Source of the DNA: Domibacillus robiginosus
GTDB lineage: Bacteria; Bacillota; Bacilli; Bacillales; Domibacillaceae
Direction of reading: 5' to 3'
NCBI RefSeq assembly: GCF_000966195.1
Contig: NZ_LAHL01000022.1
Span: 1 to 45,976 of the forward strand
Length of the DNA stretch: 45,976 nt
Shown here one piece after another: positions 33,963-41,789 of the stretch (the stretch's first letter is position 1; each line of letters starts with the position of its first letter). The translations under genes were made by a program, and so were the position numbers. Under the pieces are notes generated by a model that saw nothing but the letters and a program-made list of their open reading frames with translations, searched no databases and was not told the origin of the DNA.

Positions 33963-34009
33963 CTTATTCATCTATGCTGCCCTTTTTCTAATAATGGTTT
34001 TGTATCTTT
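33963..34009 (+). repeat. 47-bp direct repeat, copy 2
   Basis: Second copy of the repeat at 32750-32796. It runs into the promoter of the predicted antisense RNA. Confidence 0.85.
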
Positions 34010-34021
34010 TCTTTCAGATCA

Positions 34022-34134
34022 TGCTAAAATAAAAACAGGTAAGGAGGCGGCTACCTCCTTACCTGTTGCAGATGCTATCTGCTGCTATACTGCTTACGGC
34101 GCTTCGAGGATTTCTTTTTCCTCGAAGCTTTTTT
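34022..34134 (+). ncRNA. Predicted antisense (type I antitoxin) RNA
   Basis: An extended -10 box TGCTAAAAT (34022-34030) would start a transcript near 34037. A strong terminator with arms GCTTCGAGGA/TCCTCGAAGC and six T (34101-34134) would end it inside the opposite-strand small gene. The RNA, about 100 nt, would overlap the 3' part of that gene's mRNA, as in B. subtilis txpA/RatA and bsrG/SR4. Confidence 0.5.
34026..34067 (-). terminator. Terminator of the small toxin-like gene
   Basis: Perfect 14-bp arms AACAGGTAAGGAGG (34034-34047) and CCTCCTTACCTGTT (34054-34067). On the minus strand it is followed by a T-rich tract. Confidence 0.85.
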
Positions 34135-34239
34135 CATGTTGTTTTGATACGTCTTGAATGCGAAGAACGTTGTGAAAATCATCGACAAGATCGTAACAAT
34201 TTCTTTTGTCATGAGCACGATTTCTTTTGCTATCTCCAT
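34075..34239 (-). CDS. Small membrane protein, probable type I toxin (54 aa)
   Basis: The start at 34239 has an excellent site (GGGAGGTG, 6 nt spacing). The protein has one hydrophobic segment (about 8-29, VLMTKEIVTILSMIFTTFFA) and a very basic tail (KKASRKKKSSKRRKQ). Upstream, CCCTTCTT and AAGAAGGG (34275-34282 and 34250-34257 on the plus strand) can pair and hide the ribosome site, a hallmark of type I toxin mRNAs. A plus-strand terminator lies within the gene, predicting a convergent antisense RNA. Toxicity is inferred, not shown. Confidence 0.65.
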   Translation of the reverse strand: MEIAKEIVLMTKEIVTILSMIFTTFFAFKTYQNNMKKASRKKKSSKRRKQYSSR

Positions 34240-34249
34240 GTGAACACCT

Positions 34250-34282
34250 CCCTTCTTCATGGAAGAACACTAGCAAGAAGGG
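34250..34282 (-). promoter_or_regulatory. Hairpin sequestering the toxin ribosome site
   Basis: 8-bp arms pair over the AAGAAGGG part of the ribosome site of the 34239 start, with a 17-nt loop. Confidence 0.6.
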
Positions 34283-34741
34283 CAGGCAAAAATCAGGGAG
34301 GAGTCCGAAGACTTTCAAAAAATTTTTTGGTGCTGTTCCAAAAAAAATTTTGAAATCGAAGGAAGCTCCTTTATTTTTCGTCTGACCGGCTTGCTACAAT
34401 TGAGAGAAGAAGGGGAAACCCATGACGGGTGAGCGCCATTTTTTAGGGCAGGCTCGATGCCTGCTCTAAAAAAATGTTGGAGCAATGCGAAGCGAGCGAC
34501 ACGAAAAAGGAGTGTAACCAGCTCGGCCAAACTCCAATCGCGAATAGTGTTGCTCATTTATATGGACGTACTGTTGAGTAAGAAACCCATCTTTTAAGTG
34601 CGAAATTAGTAAGGAATGCACTAAGTAATGTTTGTCACGCTCTTTTCATTTGAATTTATCATTTATTTTTTCTGTTAAAATAATGGAGTAGCTAACGCAA
34701 AACTGTCATTGATTATGATTAAAAATGAGGCGGGATGGAAA
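34283..34741. other. Non-coding region between toxin-like gene and DUF5063 gene
   Basis: Contains inverted repeats around 34318-34352 (A/T-rich) and 34436-34478 (CAGGC-TCGAT-GCCTG core, flanked by T run then A run, so not a terminator on either strand). A GC-richer stretch follows to 34560. No gene with a ribosome site. The toxin promoter should lie here on the minus strand. Confidence 0.4.
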
Positions 34742-35191
34742 ATGAAATTTGAAGCAGCAGAAGACTTTTTGGAATCAGCATTACATTACTGTCATCTAAT
34801 TGATTCATTTAATAAAAATGATGGAATTAACCATCTAAATAAACTCCTTTTTTCTCTTTCTGATTTGTATTCAAAAGCGTTGTATTTACCTCAAGTGGTA
34901 TCTGATGCAACAGAGACAGTAAGCTCCGATTTAACCTTGCCACAAGTAGATTTTGACCAGTATGAAATGTATTGGACCATCTTCGAACCTTATCACTTAG
35001 AAAAACCTATTCAAGGAAGCTTGACTGATGATATCTTGGATATTTATCAAGATGTAAAAAAAGGAATTCTATTATATCGGCGAAATGAACCACTAGAAGC
35101 AATCTGGCATTGGAAATTCGATTTCGAAACTCATTGGGGGCACCACGTTGTAGAGGCCATGCGCGCCTTACATTCTGTTCGTTCTAACTAA
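34742..35191 (+). CDS. DUF5063-family protein (149 aa)
   Basis: The start at 34742 follows GAGGCGGG; an upstream in-frame ATG at 34709 has no site. Soluble helical protein: FLESALHYCHLIDSFN near the start, then LDIYQDVKKGILLYRRNEPL, and the ending AIWHWKFDFETHWGHHVVEA is typical of DUF5063 as I recall it. Function unknown. It is usually a chromosomal gene, so its presence here suggests captured DNA. A terminator follows at 35416. Confidence 0.7.
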   Translation: MKFEAAEDFLESALHYCHLIDSFNKNDGINHLNKLLFSLSDLYSKALYLPQVVSDATETVSSDLTLPQVDFDQYEMYWTIFEPYHLEKPIQGSLTDDILDIYQDVKKGILLYRRNEPLEAIWHWKFDFETHWGHHVVEAMRALHSVRSN

Positions 35192-35415
35192 ACGTTTACG
35201 TTAAGTATTCATGCTCAACAGTTTCGGTCAACTACTGATTAACCCGTTTACAGCCAATCGGTTTAGCAGTATGATACATCAATCGCATACAGGTTTCTTA
35301 CTGTATCTCTATATTCACTCTTACAATCGATCCATAATTTTTCATCAGCTTAAGTTTACACTTAGGTTTTAGCTTTCTTTTTTTCGGGTAGGGTAAAAAC
35401 ACATCTCATCATTTG

Positions 35416-35447
35416 TCCGAAGAGCGCTGTTTCTTCGGATTTTTTTA
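35416..35447 (+). terminator. Terminator downstream of the DUF5063 gene
   Basis: Arms TCCGAAG (35416-35422) and CTTCGGA (35433-35439), followed by at least seven T. The 225 bp before it hold no gene. Confidence 0.8.
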
Positions 35448-35546
35448 TTTGTTCGGGATTGCATAATACATTCTTTATGAGTTCATACTGTTATTGTTTT
35501 GTACTTACTATTTAAAATTTTAACTCCTACAACGAAGCCATTTCTG

Positions 35547-35580
35547 CAGTCAGGTCCATACCTGGCTGTGTTTTTCTTTT
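35547..35580 (+). terminator. Second plus-strand hairpin-T-run
   Basis: Arms CAGTCAGGT (35547-35555) and ACCTGGCTG (35560-35568) with one wobble, then T5. It lies just beyond the end of the opposite-strand pseudogene. Confidence 0.65.
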
Positions 35581-36345
35581 CATCGAAGGATCATTTCTTC
35601 TCCCTGTTTTTTAGTGGACAAGTTGTGATCCTGTGTGCCAATTAGAAAAGAATTTCCATGCAAAATGACCTCCTTCAGGGTGTCTCCTGGCCCCAGCTCA
35701 AATAAAGGTTTTTCTCCCAATAACTTTCTTGACCATATAACGGGATACGTTTCTAACTGTATAGGTTTCGATGAATTGGTAATAAAGAAGGTCTCATCCA
35801 TCAACTTCCACCCAACCTCATCCAGCATCTGATTCAATTCTTCTCCTGACTGAATAACATCGATTCTAAGTTTGTATACCTTGTCGTAATCCTGTTGGTC
35901 ATCCATTTTCCACACACGTGTATGGATAACTTTTAAAGGAAACTGATTGTAGTGATCCCAAAAATCAACGAGTGTTTTCCTATATTCACCGTCCACGTTA
36001 TACATATACGATACGCAGGTTCCTCTTTACACTCGCATTTCCAAAAATTCAATCGATTATTTTCAAAAGCTGTTTGGTCTTCAATTTTAATCAAGGTAAA
36101 TCGCCCCTCTTTAACATTCTCAATATCTCTCCATTAATAAGTAAACAACATGCGGTAATCCATATCACTGATCATTCCGGTATGACTTCCTTGATCATTA
36201 AGTGATGCTCTTTCCCAAAACGGTACGCCAGCACTTCCGATAAGAAAAAATCCGCAAACTGTCCTCGTCCGTCCGAAAAGACCATTTTGACAACTGGATG
36301 CTGCTCCATCATCGTCCTTATCATGGGATATTCAAGAGAGAGTCC
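35580..36345 (-). pseudogene. Decayed gene with several frameshifts
   Basis: The longest piece (35580-36005) reads YNVDGEYRKTLVDFWDHYNQ and on. Upstream on the same strand, another frame reads IENVKEGRFTLIKIEDQTAF...KCECKEEPAYR up to about 36010, so the two join by a frameshift at TATCGTATATGTATAAC. A third piece (about 36195-36345) reads EYPMIRTMMEQHPVVKMVFS...LIKEVIPE-like sequence ending at TGA. All lie in one direction and look like parts of one or two chromosomal-type genes. I do not recognise the family. Confidence 0.6.
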
Positions 36346-36409
36346 ATTTCATTATTCAATCAGCTTGTTTTATTTATATCTTCTTTTTTTCTACTTGTAT
36401 GTATGACAT

Positions 36410-36766
36410 TTGTATACTATTATTTTTCGTTTTCTTATTTATATATTTACTTTTATATATATAATTGCTTTTATAAGAGAAAGGCATTTTGTTAAAAACC
36501 ACTTGGTGATAGTAGATATTAGAGATTACCGTGATGCCAAAAATGAAGGGTATAAGCAATATATAAATATCCCGCATGCATATCTCAAGCAGAACTATCA
36601 GGAAATCCCGCCTGTTGGCATTCATGTGATAGCCACAGATCAGCTCAAGTTAAATTTGGGATTACGGTATTTGAAAGCGAAAGGCTTTGAAGTGGCCAGT
36701 TACTCACTGACAAAACGCCAATGGAACCAAAAACAGAAAGGAGACATTTGTTGTGGTATACGATAA
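36410..36766 (+). CDS. Membrane-anchored rhodanese-like protein lacking the catalytic Cys (118 aa)
   Basis: A TTG start is assumed; no clear ribosome site is visible, so the N-terminus is uncertain. One membrane segment (about 4-22) is followed by a rhodanese-like domain: VIVDIRDYRDAKNEGYKQYI, then NIPHAYLKQ, and VIATDQLKLNLGLRYLKAKG, where the usual active-site Cys loop is replaced by ATDQLK. Hence probably not a sulfurtransferase; a scaffold or persulfide-binding role is possible. It overlaps cstR by 14 nt, so the two are co-transcribed. Confidence 0.65.
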   Translation: MYTIIFRFLIYIFTFIYIIAFIRERHFVKNHLVIVDIRDYRDAKNEGYKQYINIPHAYLKQNYQEIPPVGIHVIATDQLKLNLGLRYLKAKGFEVASYSLTKRQWNQKQKGDICCGIR

Positions 36767-37013
36767 AAAAATCGAAAACCGGTTAAAACGAATTGAAGGA
36801 CAGATCCGGGGTGTCATGAACATGATACAGGAAGGGAAAGACTGCAAGGAAGTTGTGATGCAATTGTCCGCTGTACGTAGTGCTATTGACCGGACGATGG
36901 GAGTGATTGTCAGTACAAATTTGGAACAGTGCATCAGAGAAAACATTAAAACAGGAGAAGAAACAGATACCCTAGTGAAAGAAGCGGTAGAGCTACTGGT
37001 AAAAAGCAGATAA
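36753..37013 (+). CDS. cstR: Persulfide-sensing repressor CstR (86 aa)
   Basis: GTG start with AAAGGAG upstream. A CsoR/DUF156 helical protein. Cys31 (GKDCKEVV) and Cys60 (LEQCIREN) match the two thiols of CstR. The His of copper-sensing CsoR (position about 56) is Asn here, which argues against copper. CstR represses cst-type genes and releases DNA when its cysteines react with persulfide. Four ATACC-N6-GGTA-type sites follow in the cluster. Corresponds to B. subtilis YrkD by position. Confidence 0.88.
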   Translation: MVYDKKIENRLKRIEGQIRGVMNMIQEGKDCKEVVMQLSAVRSAIDRTMGVIVSTNLEQCIRENIKTGEETDTLVKEAVELLVKSR

Positions 37014-37035
37014 TTAAAAAACTCAAATCAAACAG

Positions 37036-37078
37036 TTGACGAAGTCAGTTTTTCATTCTAATATACCCATATAGGTAT
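37036..37078 (+). promoter_or_regulatory. Sigma-A promoter with CstR operator 1
   Basis: -35 TTGACG (37036-37041), 17-bp spacer, -10 TAATAT (37059-37064). Palindrome ATACCCATATAGGTAT (37063-37078) overlaps the -10 box, an arrangement suited to repression by CstR. Confidence 0.85.
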
Positions 37079-37169
37079 AAGAGGTTAGTTAAAAATAAAT
37101 TATTAACCTAAGAGACGAAAATAATGATTTGTTTCTGCATTCGAAACAAAAAAATTTTTACATTTAAAT

Positions 37170-37185
37170 ATACCTGTACGGGTAA
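37170..37185 (+). promoter_or_regulatory. CstR operator 2
   Basis: ATACCTGTACGGGTAA, the ATACC-N6-GGTAA form, just ahead of the ribosome site of the yrkE-like gene. Confidence 0.75.
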
Positions 37186-37202
37186 TAGTAAAGGAGAAGG
37201 AA

Positions 37203-37685
37203 ATGACTGAACAAAAGAAAAGAACCACTATTGTTTTATTCAGCGGAGATTATGACAAAGCCATGGCCGCCTATATCATTGCAAACGGAGCAGCTGCTTA
37301 CGACCACGAGGTAACGATTTTTCACACTTTCTGGGGATTAAATACCTTGCGTAAAGGTGAACCATTGGCCCTGAAAAAAGGATTTCTTGAAAAAATGTTT
37401 GCTAAAATGATGCCGCGCGGTGCAGATAAAATGGGCTTGTCAAATATGAATTTTGCTGGAATGGGCCCGAAAATGATCAAGCACGTAATGAAGAAACATA
37501 ATGCGATGACTCTTCCGCAATTGATTGAAATGGCGCAAGAACAGGATGTAAAACTGGTTGCCTGCACAATGACGATGGATCTACTGGGATTGCAGCAAGA
37601 AGAACTGCTGGAAAACATTGAATATGCAGGAGTAGCAGCTTACTTAGCGGACGCAGAAAACGGAAATGTAAACTTATTTATTTAA
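37203..37685 (+). CDS. yrkE: DsrE/DsrF-family sulfur carrier YrkE-like (160 aa)
   Basis: AAAGGAGAAGG precedes the start. DsrE2-like fold: TTIVLFSGDYDKAMAAYIIA at the start, FHTFWGLNTLRKG, and the sulfur-accepting Cys in KLVACTMTMDLLGL (about Cys121). The length (160 aa) and place after cstR match B. subtilis YrkE. It probably relays persulfide sulfur between TusA and rhodanese domains in the cytoplasm. Confidence 0.85.
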   Translation: MTEQKKRTTIVLFSGDYDKAMAAYIIANGAAAYDHEVTIFHTFWGLNTLRKGEPLALKKGFLEKMFAKMMPRGADKMGLSNMNFAGMGPKMIKHVMKKHNAMTLPQLIEMAQEQDVKLVACTMTMDLLGLQQEELLENIEYAGVAAYLADAENGNVNLFI

Positions 37686-37719
37686 GGTGATGGATAAAGA
37701 AAAGGGGGTATCGAACACG

Positions 37720-38088
37720 GTGTTTGAGACAAGTACGTTCATCAATATTTTGTTAGGTGTATACTTGTCATGGTTTTTGTATCGCAGGTTTGCTCGGGTT
37801 AAAGGCGTTAAGCATATTACACCAGCTGAACTAAAATCAGAATTAATCGTGAAAAACAATCAGTTTATCGATGTACGGACACCCAATGAATTCGAGTTGA
37901 ATCGAATCAATGGATTTAAAAACATCCCTCTACATGAGCTTCAAAAGCGGGCAAACGAACTGTCGAAAGAAAAAGAAGTCTTCGTCATCTGTCAAAGTGG
38001 AATGAGAAGCAGCAAGGCAAGCAAGATATTAAAAAAGCTCGGCTTTGAGCACATTACGAATGTTAAAGGCGGAATGAGTGCCTGGTGA
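37720..38088 (+). CDS. Membrane-anchored rhodanese (about 122 aa)
   Basis: A GTG start at 37720 is preferred, with AAAGGGGG about 11 nt upstream; the ATG at 37690 has its AAGGTG too close. One N-terminal membrane segment (FINILLGVYLSWFLYRRF) is followed by a rhodanese domain (FIDVRTPNEFELNRINGFKN; active loop CQSGMRS). The frame ends in KGGMSAW, the normal rhodanese C-terminus. It transfers sulfane sulfur near the inner membrane face. Confidence 0.85.
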   Translation: MFETSTFINILLGVYLSWFLYRRFARVKGVKHITPAELKSELIVKNNQFIDVRTPNEFELNRINGFKNIPLHELQKRANELSKEKEVFVICQSGMRSSKASKILKKLGFEHITNVKGGMSAW

Positions 38089-38111
38089 TCAGGATATGAG
38101 GAGGAATTGTA

Positions 38112-38408
38112 ATGAAACAAATGTTGCCAAATGAAGTGGAAACTTTAAGAAACCAAGGAAGAGAGCTTTCTATCATCGATGTCCGTGAAACAGACGAAGT
38201 CGCCGCAGGCAAGATTCTAGGAGCAGTCAATATTCCTTTAGGACTTCTGGAATTTCGGTTACAGGACCTTGATAAATCTAAAGAACATATTGTTGTCTGC
38301 CGTTCAGGCGGCCGCAGTTTAATGGCTGCTAATTTATTGAAAGAACGTGGATACAAGGTTATTAATATGACAGGCGGTATGAATGAGTGGCAAGGACCTA
38401 CTGAATAA
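38112..38408 (+). CDS. Single-domain rhodanese sulfurtransferase (98 aa)
   Basis: GAGGAGGAATTG precedes the start, 23 nt after the previous gene. A complete small rhodanese: SIIDVRETDEVAAGKILGAV, NIPLGLL, active-site loop CRSGGRS, ending in MTGGMNEW. It takes part in persulfide transfer or detoxification together with the neighbouring TusA and DsrE proteins. Confidence 0.92.
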   Translation: MKQMLPNEVETLRNQGRELSIIDVRETDEVAAGKILGAVNIPLGLLEFRLQDLDKSKEHIVVCRSGGRSLMAANLLKERGYKVINMTGGMNEWQGPTE

Positions 38409-38425
38409 TTTTTTTATTCATTTAT

Positions 38426-38441
38426 ATACCCCTAGAGGTTT
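38426..38441 (+). promoter_or_regulatory. CstR operator 3
   Basis: ATACCCCTAGAGGTTT, a match to the ATACC-N6-GGTAA form except at the end, upstream of the yrkF-like gene. Confidence 0.7.
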
Positions 38442-38462
38442 AAAAGATAAGGAGGAAAAAGA

Positions 38463-39023
38463 ATGATTATACCAAACCATGTATTAGACGCAAAAGGACT
38501 TGCTTGTCCAATGCCGATTGTAAAAACGAAAAAACTGATGAAGGATGTAGAACCGGGCCAGGTATTAGAAATACAGGCAACGGATAAAGGTTCAACGGCT
38601 GATCTGCAGGCGTGGGCAAAAAGCACAGGGCATGAATACTTGGGAACCGAAACAGAAGGAGATATTCTTCGGCACTTCCTTCGTAAGGGCGGCGCAGATG
38701 TGGCATCAGAAACTATTGTCATTCCTGAAATTTCATTAGAGGACTTTAAAGAAAAAGTTGAAAATGGCGAACATATTACGATTTTAGATGTGCGTGAAGC
38801 AGATGAATACCAAGAAGGACATATTGAAAATGCGATTCATATTCCACTTGGTGAAGTGGAACAGCGTTCAAATGAGCTGGAAAAAGATGAAATCATTTAT
38901 GTCATCTGCCACTCAGGACGGAGAAGTGAACTGGCTGCTCAAACAATGAGCAAACAAGGCTTTAAAAAGTTAATCAACGTAGTACCTGGCATGTGTGAAT
39001 GGAAAGGAAAAATGGTTAAATAA
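38463..39023 (+). CDS. yrkF: TusA-rhodanese fusion YrkF-like (186 aa)
   Basis: AAGGAGGAAAAAG precedes the start. An N-terminal TusA domain (DAKGLACPMPIVKTK with the CPxP Cys15, about residues 5-75) is fused to a rhodanese domain (about 85-186: ITILDVREADEYQEGHIENA, active loop CHSGRRS). Architecture and length (186 aa against about 185) match B. subtilis YrkF and the N-terminal logic of S. aureus CstA. It is thought to accept persulfide sulfur and relay it intramolecularly. Confidence 0.92.
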   Translation: MIIPNHVLDAKGLACPMPIVKTKKLMKDVEPGQVLEIQATDKGSTADLQAWAKSTGHEYLGTETEGDILRHFLRKGGADVASETIVIPEISLEDFKEKVENGEHITILDVREADEYQEGHIENAIHIPLGEVEQRSNELEKDEIIYVICHSGRRSELAAQTMSKQGFKKLINVVPGMCEWKGKMVK

Positions 39024-39036
39024 GGGAGGAGAAAAC

Positions 39037-39429
39037 ATGACTAGAAAAACAGCGATTATTGCCGCAAATGGTGGATTATTTGATGCTTATAAGGTGTACA
39101 ACATTGCAACAGCTGCTGCAAGTGATCAGTAAGCAGCAATTTTCTTTACCTTTGAGGGGCTTAACCTCATTCACAAAGAAGCATACCAGCAGCTTCCGAT
39201 GCCGGAAGGAAAAGAACATTTTGCCGAAGGCTTTAAAAAGTCAAATGCGCCTTCTATCCCGGAATTGGTAGAGATAGGGAAGGAAATGGGCGTTACCTTT
39301 ATCGGATGCCAGATGACGATGGATGTTATGGGGCTTGAGAAGAACGCTTTTATTGACGGAATTGAAGTGGGCGGAGCGGTTACCTTTTTAGAATTTGCAA
39401 AAGATGCGAATGTAACGTTAACGTTCTAA
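39037..39429 (+). pseudogene. DsrE-family gene with in-frame premature stop
   Basis: AGGGAGGAGAAAAC precedes the ATG. The frame reads MTRKTAIIAANGGLFDAYKV...AAASDQ, then TAA (39130-39132, codon 32), then continues in the same frame AAIFFTFEGLNLIHKEAYQQ to a normal end with GCQMTMDVMGL. One G-to-T change of GAA would explain it. Internal reinitiation (for example at 39199) could make a short C-terminal piece. It sits where B. subtilis has the short yrkG. Confidence 0.85.
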
Positions 39430-39462
39430 AAATAAAAAAGTTAAAAATTTTTAAATCAAAAT

Positions 39463-39478
39463 ATACCCTGGGAGGTAA
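39463..39478 (+). promoter_or_regulatory. CstR operator 4
   Basis: ATACCCTGGGAGGTAA, the ATACC-N6-GGTAA form. It overlaps the GGGAGG ribosome site of the next gene, so binding could block both transcription and initiation. Confidence 0.7.
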
Positions 39479-39485
39479 GTGTGGA

Positions 39486-40613
39486 ATGTCAGTACATGTA
39501 ATGACAGCAAAAGAAGTAGCAAGAAAAGTGATTCAAAAAGAGTCTTTCTTTATTTTAGATGTCCGGAACGAAGATGCCTTTCAGGATTGGAAAGTGGAAG
39601 GGGACAATATTCAGCACTTAAATGTCCCTTACTTTGATCTTTTGGATGGAGTAGAAGAAATCCTGCCGCAGCTCCCACAAGATAAAGAAATCGTGGTGGT
39701 CTGTGCCAAGGAAGGCTCATCCATTATGGTAGCCGATATGCTTTCTGAAGCAGGATTAACGGTTTCTTATCTTCAAGGCGGCATGAAAGCTTGGAGCGAA
39801 TACTTAGAACCAGTGAAAGCAGGCGATTTAAAAGATGGCGGCGAACTGTACCAGTTTGTCCGTATCGGAAAAGGCTGCCTCTCTTACATGGTAGTGTCAA
39901 ACGGAGAAGCAGCAATAATTGATGCGACTCGGATGACCGATGTGTACCTGGATTTTGCGAGAGAAAAGGGGCTCAAGATTACACACGTGTTTGATACACA
40001 TCTTCACGCCGACCATATTTCAGGCGGCCGGGCAATCGCCGAAACCACAGGAGCTGTATACTGGCTTCCCCCAAAAGATGCCGAAGAAGTTACATTCAGC
40101 TATGAGCCGTTAGAAGAAGGAAAAGGTGTGACGATCGGACGCACAACCCTTGCGATTCAGCCGTTATATTCTCCAGGCCATACCGTTGGTTCCACATCTT
40201 TTATTGTAGATGATGCTTACCTGCTGTCAGGAGATATTCTCTTCATCGACTCGATTGGTCGTCCTGATTTAGCCGGACTGGCACAGGATTGGATAGGGGA
40301 TCTACGTGAGACACTTTATAAACGCTTTAAAGAACTATCCAATGACCTGATCGTACTGCCTGCCCACTTTATGATTATTGAAGAGTTGAATGAGGATGGC
40401 AGTGTATCCGAGAAACTTGGCACCCTATTTGAGAAAAATCACGGCTTGAATATTGAAGACGAAGTAGAGTTTAGAGAGCTGGTAACCGGCAACCTGCCGC
40501 CGCAGCCAAATGCTTACCAGGAGATCCGCCAGACAAACATGGGGAAAATCGCGCCGGATGAGGAACAGCAGCGTGAAATGGAAATCGGGCCAAACCGCTG
40601 TGCGGTTCGATAA
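39486..40613 (+). CDS. yrkH: Rhodanese-MBL persulfide dioxygenase-like protein YrkH (375 aa)
   Basis: GGGAGGTAAGTGTGGA precedes the start. An N-terminal rhodanese domain (about 1-110; [15 protein letters not shown]; Cys loop VCAKEGSS at about 72-79) is followed by a metallo-beta-lactamase domain (about 120-330: [43 protein letters not shown]). These motifs are those of ETHE1/CstB persulfide dioxygenases, which oxidise persulfide to sulfite or thiosulfate. The domain order is the reverse of S. aureus CstB and matches B. subtilis YrkH. Confidence 0.88.
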   Translation: MSVHVMTAKEVARKVIQKESFFILDVRNEDAFQDWKVEGDNIQHLNVPYFDLLDGVEEILPQLPQDKEIVVVCAKEGSSIMVADMLSEAGLTVSYLQGGMKAWSEYLEPVKAGDLKDGGELYQFVRIGKGCLSYMVVSNGEAAIIDATRMTDVYLDFAREKGLKITHVFDTHLHADHISGGRAIAETTGAVYWLPPKDAEEVTFSYEPLEEGKGVTIGRTTLAIQPLYSPGHTVGSTSFIVDDAYLLSGDILFIDSIGRPDLAGLAQDWIGDLRETLYKRFKELSNDLIVLPAHFMIIEELNEDGSVSEKLGTLFEKNHGLNIEDEVEFRELVTGNLPPQPNAYQEIRQTNMGKIAPDEEQQREMEIGPNRCAVR

Positions 40614-40654
40614 AACACAAATCAACTATTAAAAACAGAAATGGAGAGATTGAC

Positions 40655-40882
40655 ATGAAAGCAAATAAAGTATTAGACGCCAAGGGTCTTGCCTGCCCAA
40701 TGCCGATTGTGAAAACGAAAAAAGCCATGAATGAACTGGAATCTGGACAAGTGCTGGAAATCCACGCGACCGATAAAGGCGCAAAAGCGGACCTTGCGGC
40801 CTGGACAAAATCAGGCGGCCACGAACTGCTGGATCAGGCCGAAGAGGGCAATGTATTAAAATTCTGGATTAAAAAAGGTTGA
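40655..40882 (+). CDS. yrkI: TusA-family sulfur carrier YrkI-like (75 aa)
   Basis: GGAGAG precedes the start. A single TusA domain with LDAKGLACPMPIVKTK (Cys14 as sulfur acceptor) and DKGAKADLAAW. The sequence is close to the TusA half of the YrkF-like protein, indicating paralogy within the cluster. It shuttles persulfide sulfur between cytoplasmic partners. Confidence 0.93.
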   Translation: MKANKVLDAKGLACPMPIVKTKKAMNELESGQVLEIHATDKGAKADLAAWTKSGGHELLDQAEEGNVLKFWIKKG

Positions 40883-40891
40883 TAAGAAAAA

Positions 40892-40925
40892 GAAAAGGTA
40901 TCGGTTTGATACCTTTTCTTCTTTT
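40892..40925 (+). terminator. Terminator or attenuator before the exporter gene
   Basis: Arms GAAAAGGTATC (40892-40902) and GATACCTTTTC (40908-40918), followed by a T-rich tract. The exporter starts 25 nt further, so expression of the exporter likely depends on read-through. Confidence 0.8.
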
Positions 40926-40942
40926 GAAAGGAGAAGAAAAAA

Positions 40943-41725
40943 ATGGATTTTACATTTATCATAGCCATTTTTTTAATCGGTTTTATCGGTTCCTTTATCT
41001 CTGGAATGGTCGGGATCGGAGGGTCGATTATTAAATATCCGATGCTGTTATATATCCCTCCCTTGGTCGGACTTACGGCATTTAGTGCTCATGAAGTATC
41101 TGGAATCAGCGCTATTCAAGTCTTTTTTGCCACGATCGCCGGTGTGTGGGCATACCGGAAAGGCGGATATTTAAATAAAACGCTGATTCTATATATGGGA
41201 ACAAGCATTTTGATCGGAAGCTTTATCGGCGGCTATGGCTCTGGCTTGATGTCCGAAGGCGACATCAATGTTGTATATGGCATCCTCGCAGCCATTGCGG
41301 CCATTCTGATGTTTCTTCCAAAGAAAGGGATCGATGATATTCCGCTTAATCAGGTGTCTTTTAATAAGTGGCTGGCCGCAGGGCTCGCTTTTATCGTTGG
41401 AGTTGGCGCAGGCATTGTTGGCGCAGCCGGGGCATTTGTTCTTGTGCCGATTATGCTCGTTGTCTTAAAGATTCCAACCCGGATGACGATTGCCACTTCC
41501 CTTGCCATTACGTTTATTTCATCGATTGGTGCAACAGTTGGTAAAGTTACAACCGGGCAGGTTCTATATGAGCCGGCAGCGATCATGATTATCGCCAGTT
41601 TACTGGCTTCACCGCTGGGAGCCAAAGCTGGCCAAAAAGTGAACACAAAAGTACTACAGGCGGTATTAGTATTGTTGATATTAGGTACGTCGATTAAAAT
41701 TTGGATTGATGTTTTATCATCTTAA
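40943..41725 (+). CDS. yrkJ: TauE/SafE-family sulfite/organosulfonate exporter YrkJ-like (260 aa)
   Basis: AAAGGAGAAG precedes the start. About eight membrane segments arranged as two similar halves, each opening with a Gly-rich motif ([40 protein letters not shown]). Length and position match B. subtilis YrkJ. It probably exports sulfite or thiosulfate formed by the dioxygenase upstream. Confidence 0.9.
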   Translation: MDFTFIIAIFLIGFIGSFISGMVGIGGSIIKYPMLLYIPPLVGLTAFSAHEVSGISAIQVFFATIAGVWAYRKGGYLNKTLILYMGTSILIGSFIGGYGSGLMSEGDINVVYGILAAIAAILMFLPKKGIDDIPLNQVSFNKWLAAGLAFIVGVGAGIVGAAGAFVLVPIMLVVLKIPTRMTIATSLAITFISSIGATVGKVTTGQVLYEPAAIMIIASLLASPLGAKAGQKVNTKVLQAVLVLLILGTSIKIWIDVLSS

Positions 41726-41789
41726 ACTGGAAAAGAGACTATTCATTGCTAATCAAAATTATAAACGTATTAAGCTGAAAAAGTGGGAC

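Noticed and set aside
34436-34478. Hairpin with CAGGC/GCCTG as terminator
   Set aside because: The T run precedes and the A run follows the stem on both strands, so neither direction gives a terminator.
36753-37013. Copper sensor CsoR
   Set aside because: The copper-ligand His is Asn here, and Cys31/Cys60 together with the sulfur neighbourhood indicate CstR.
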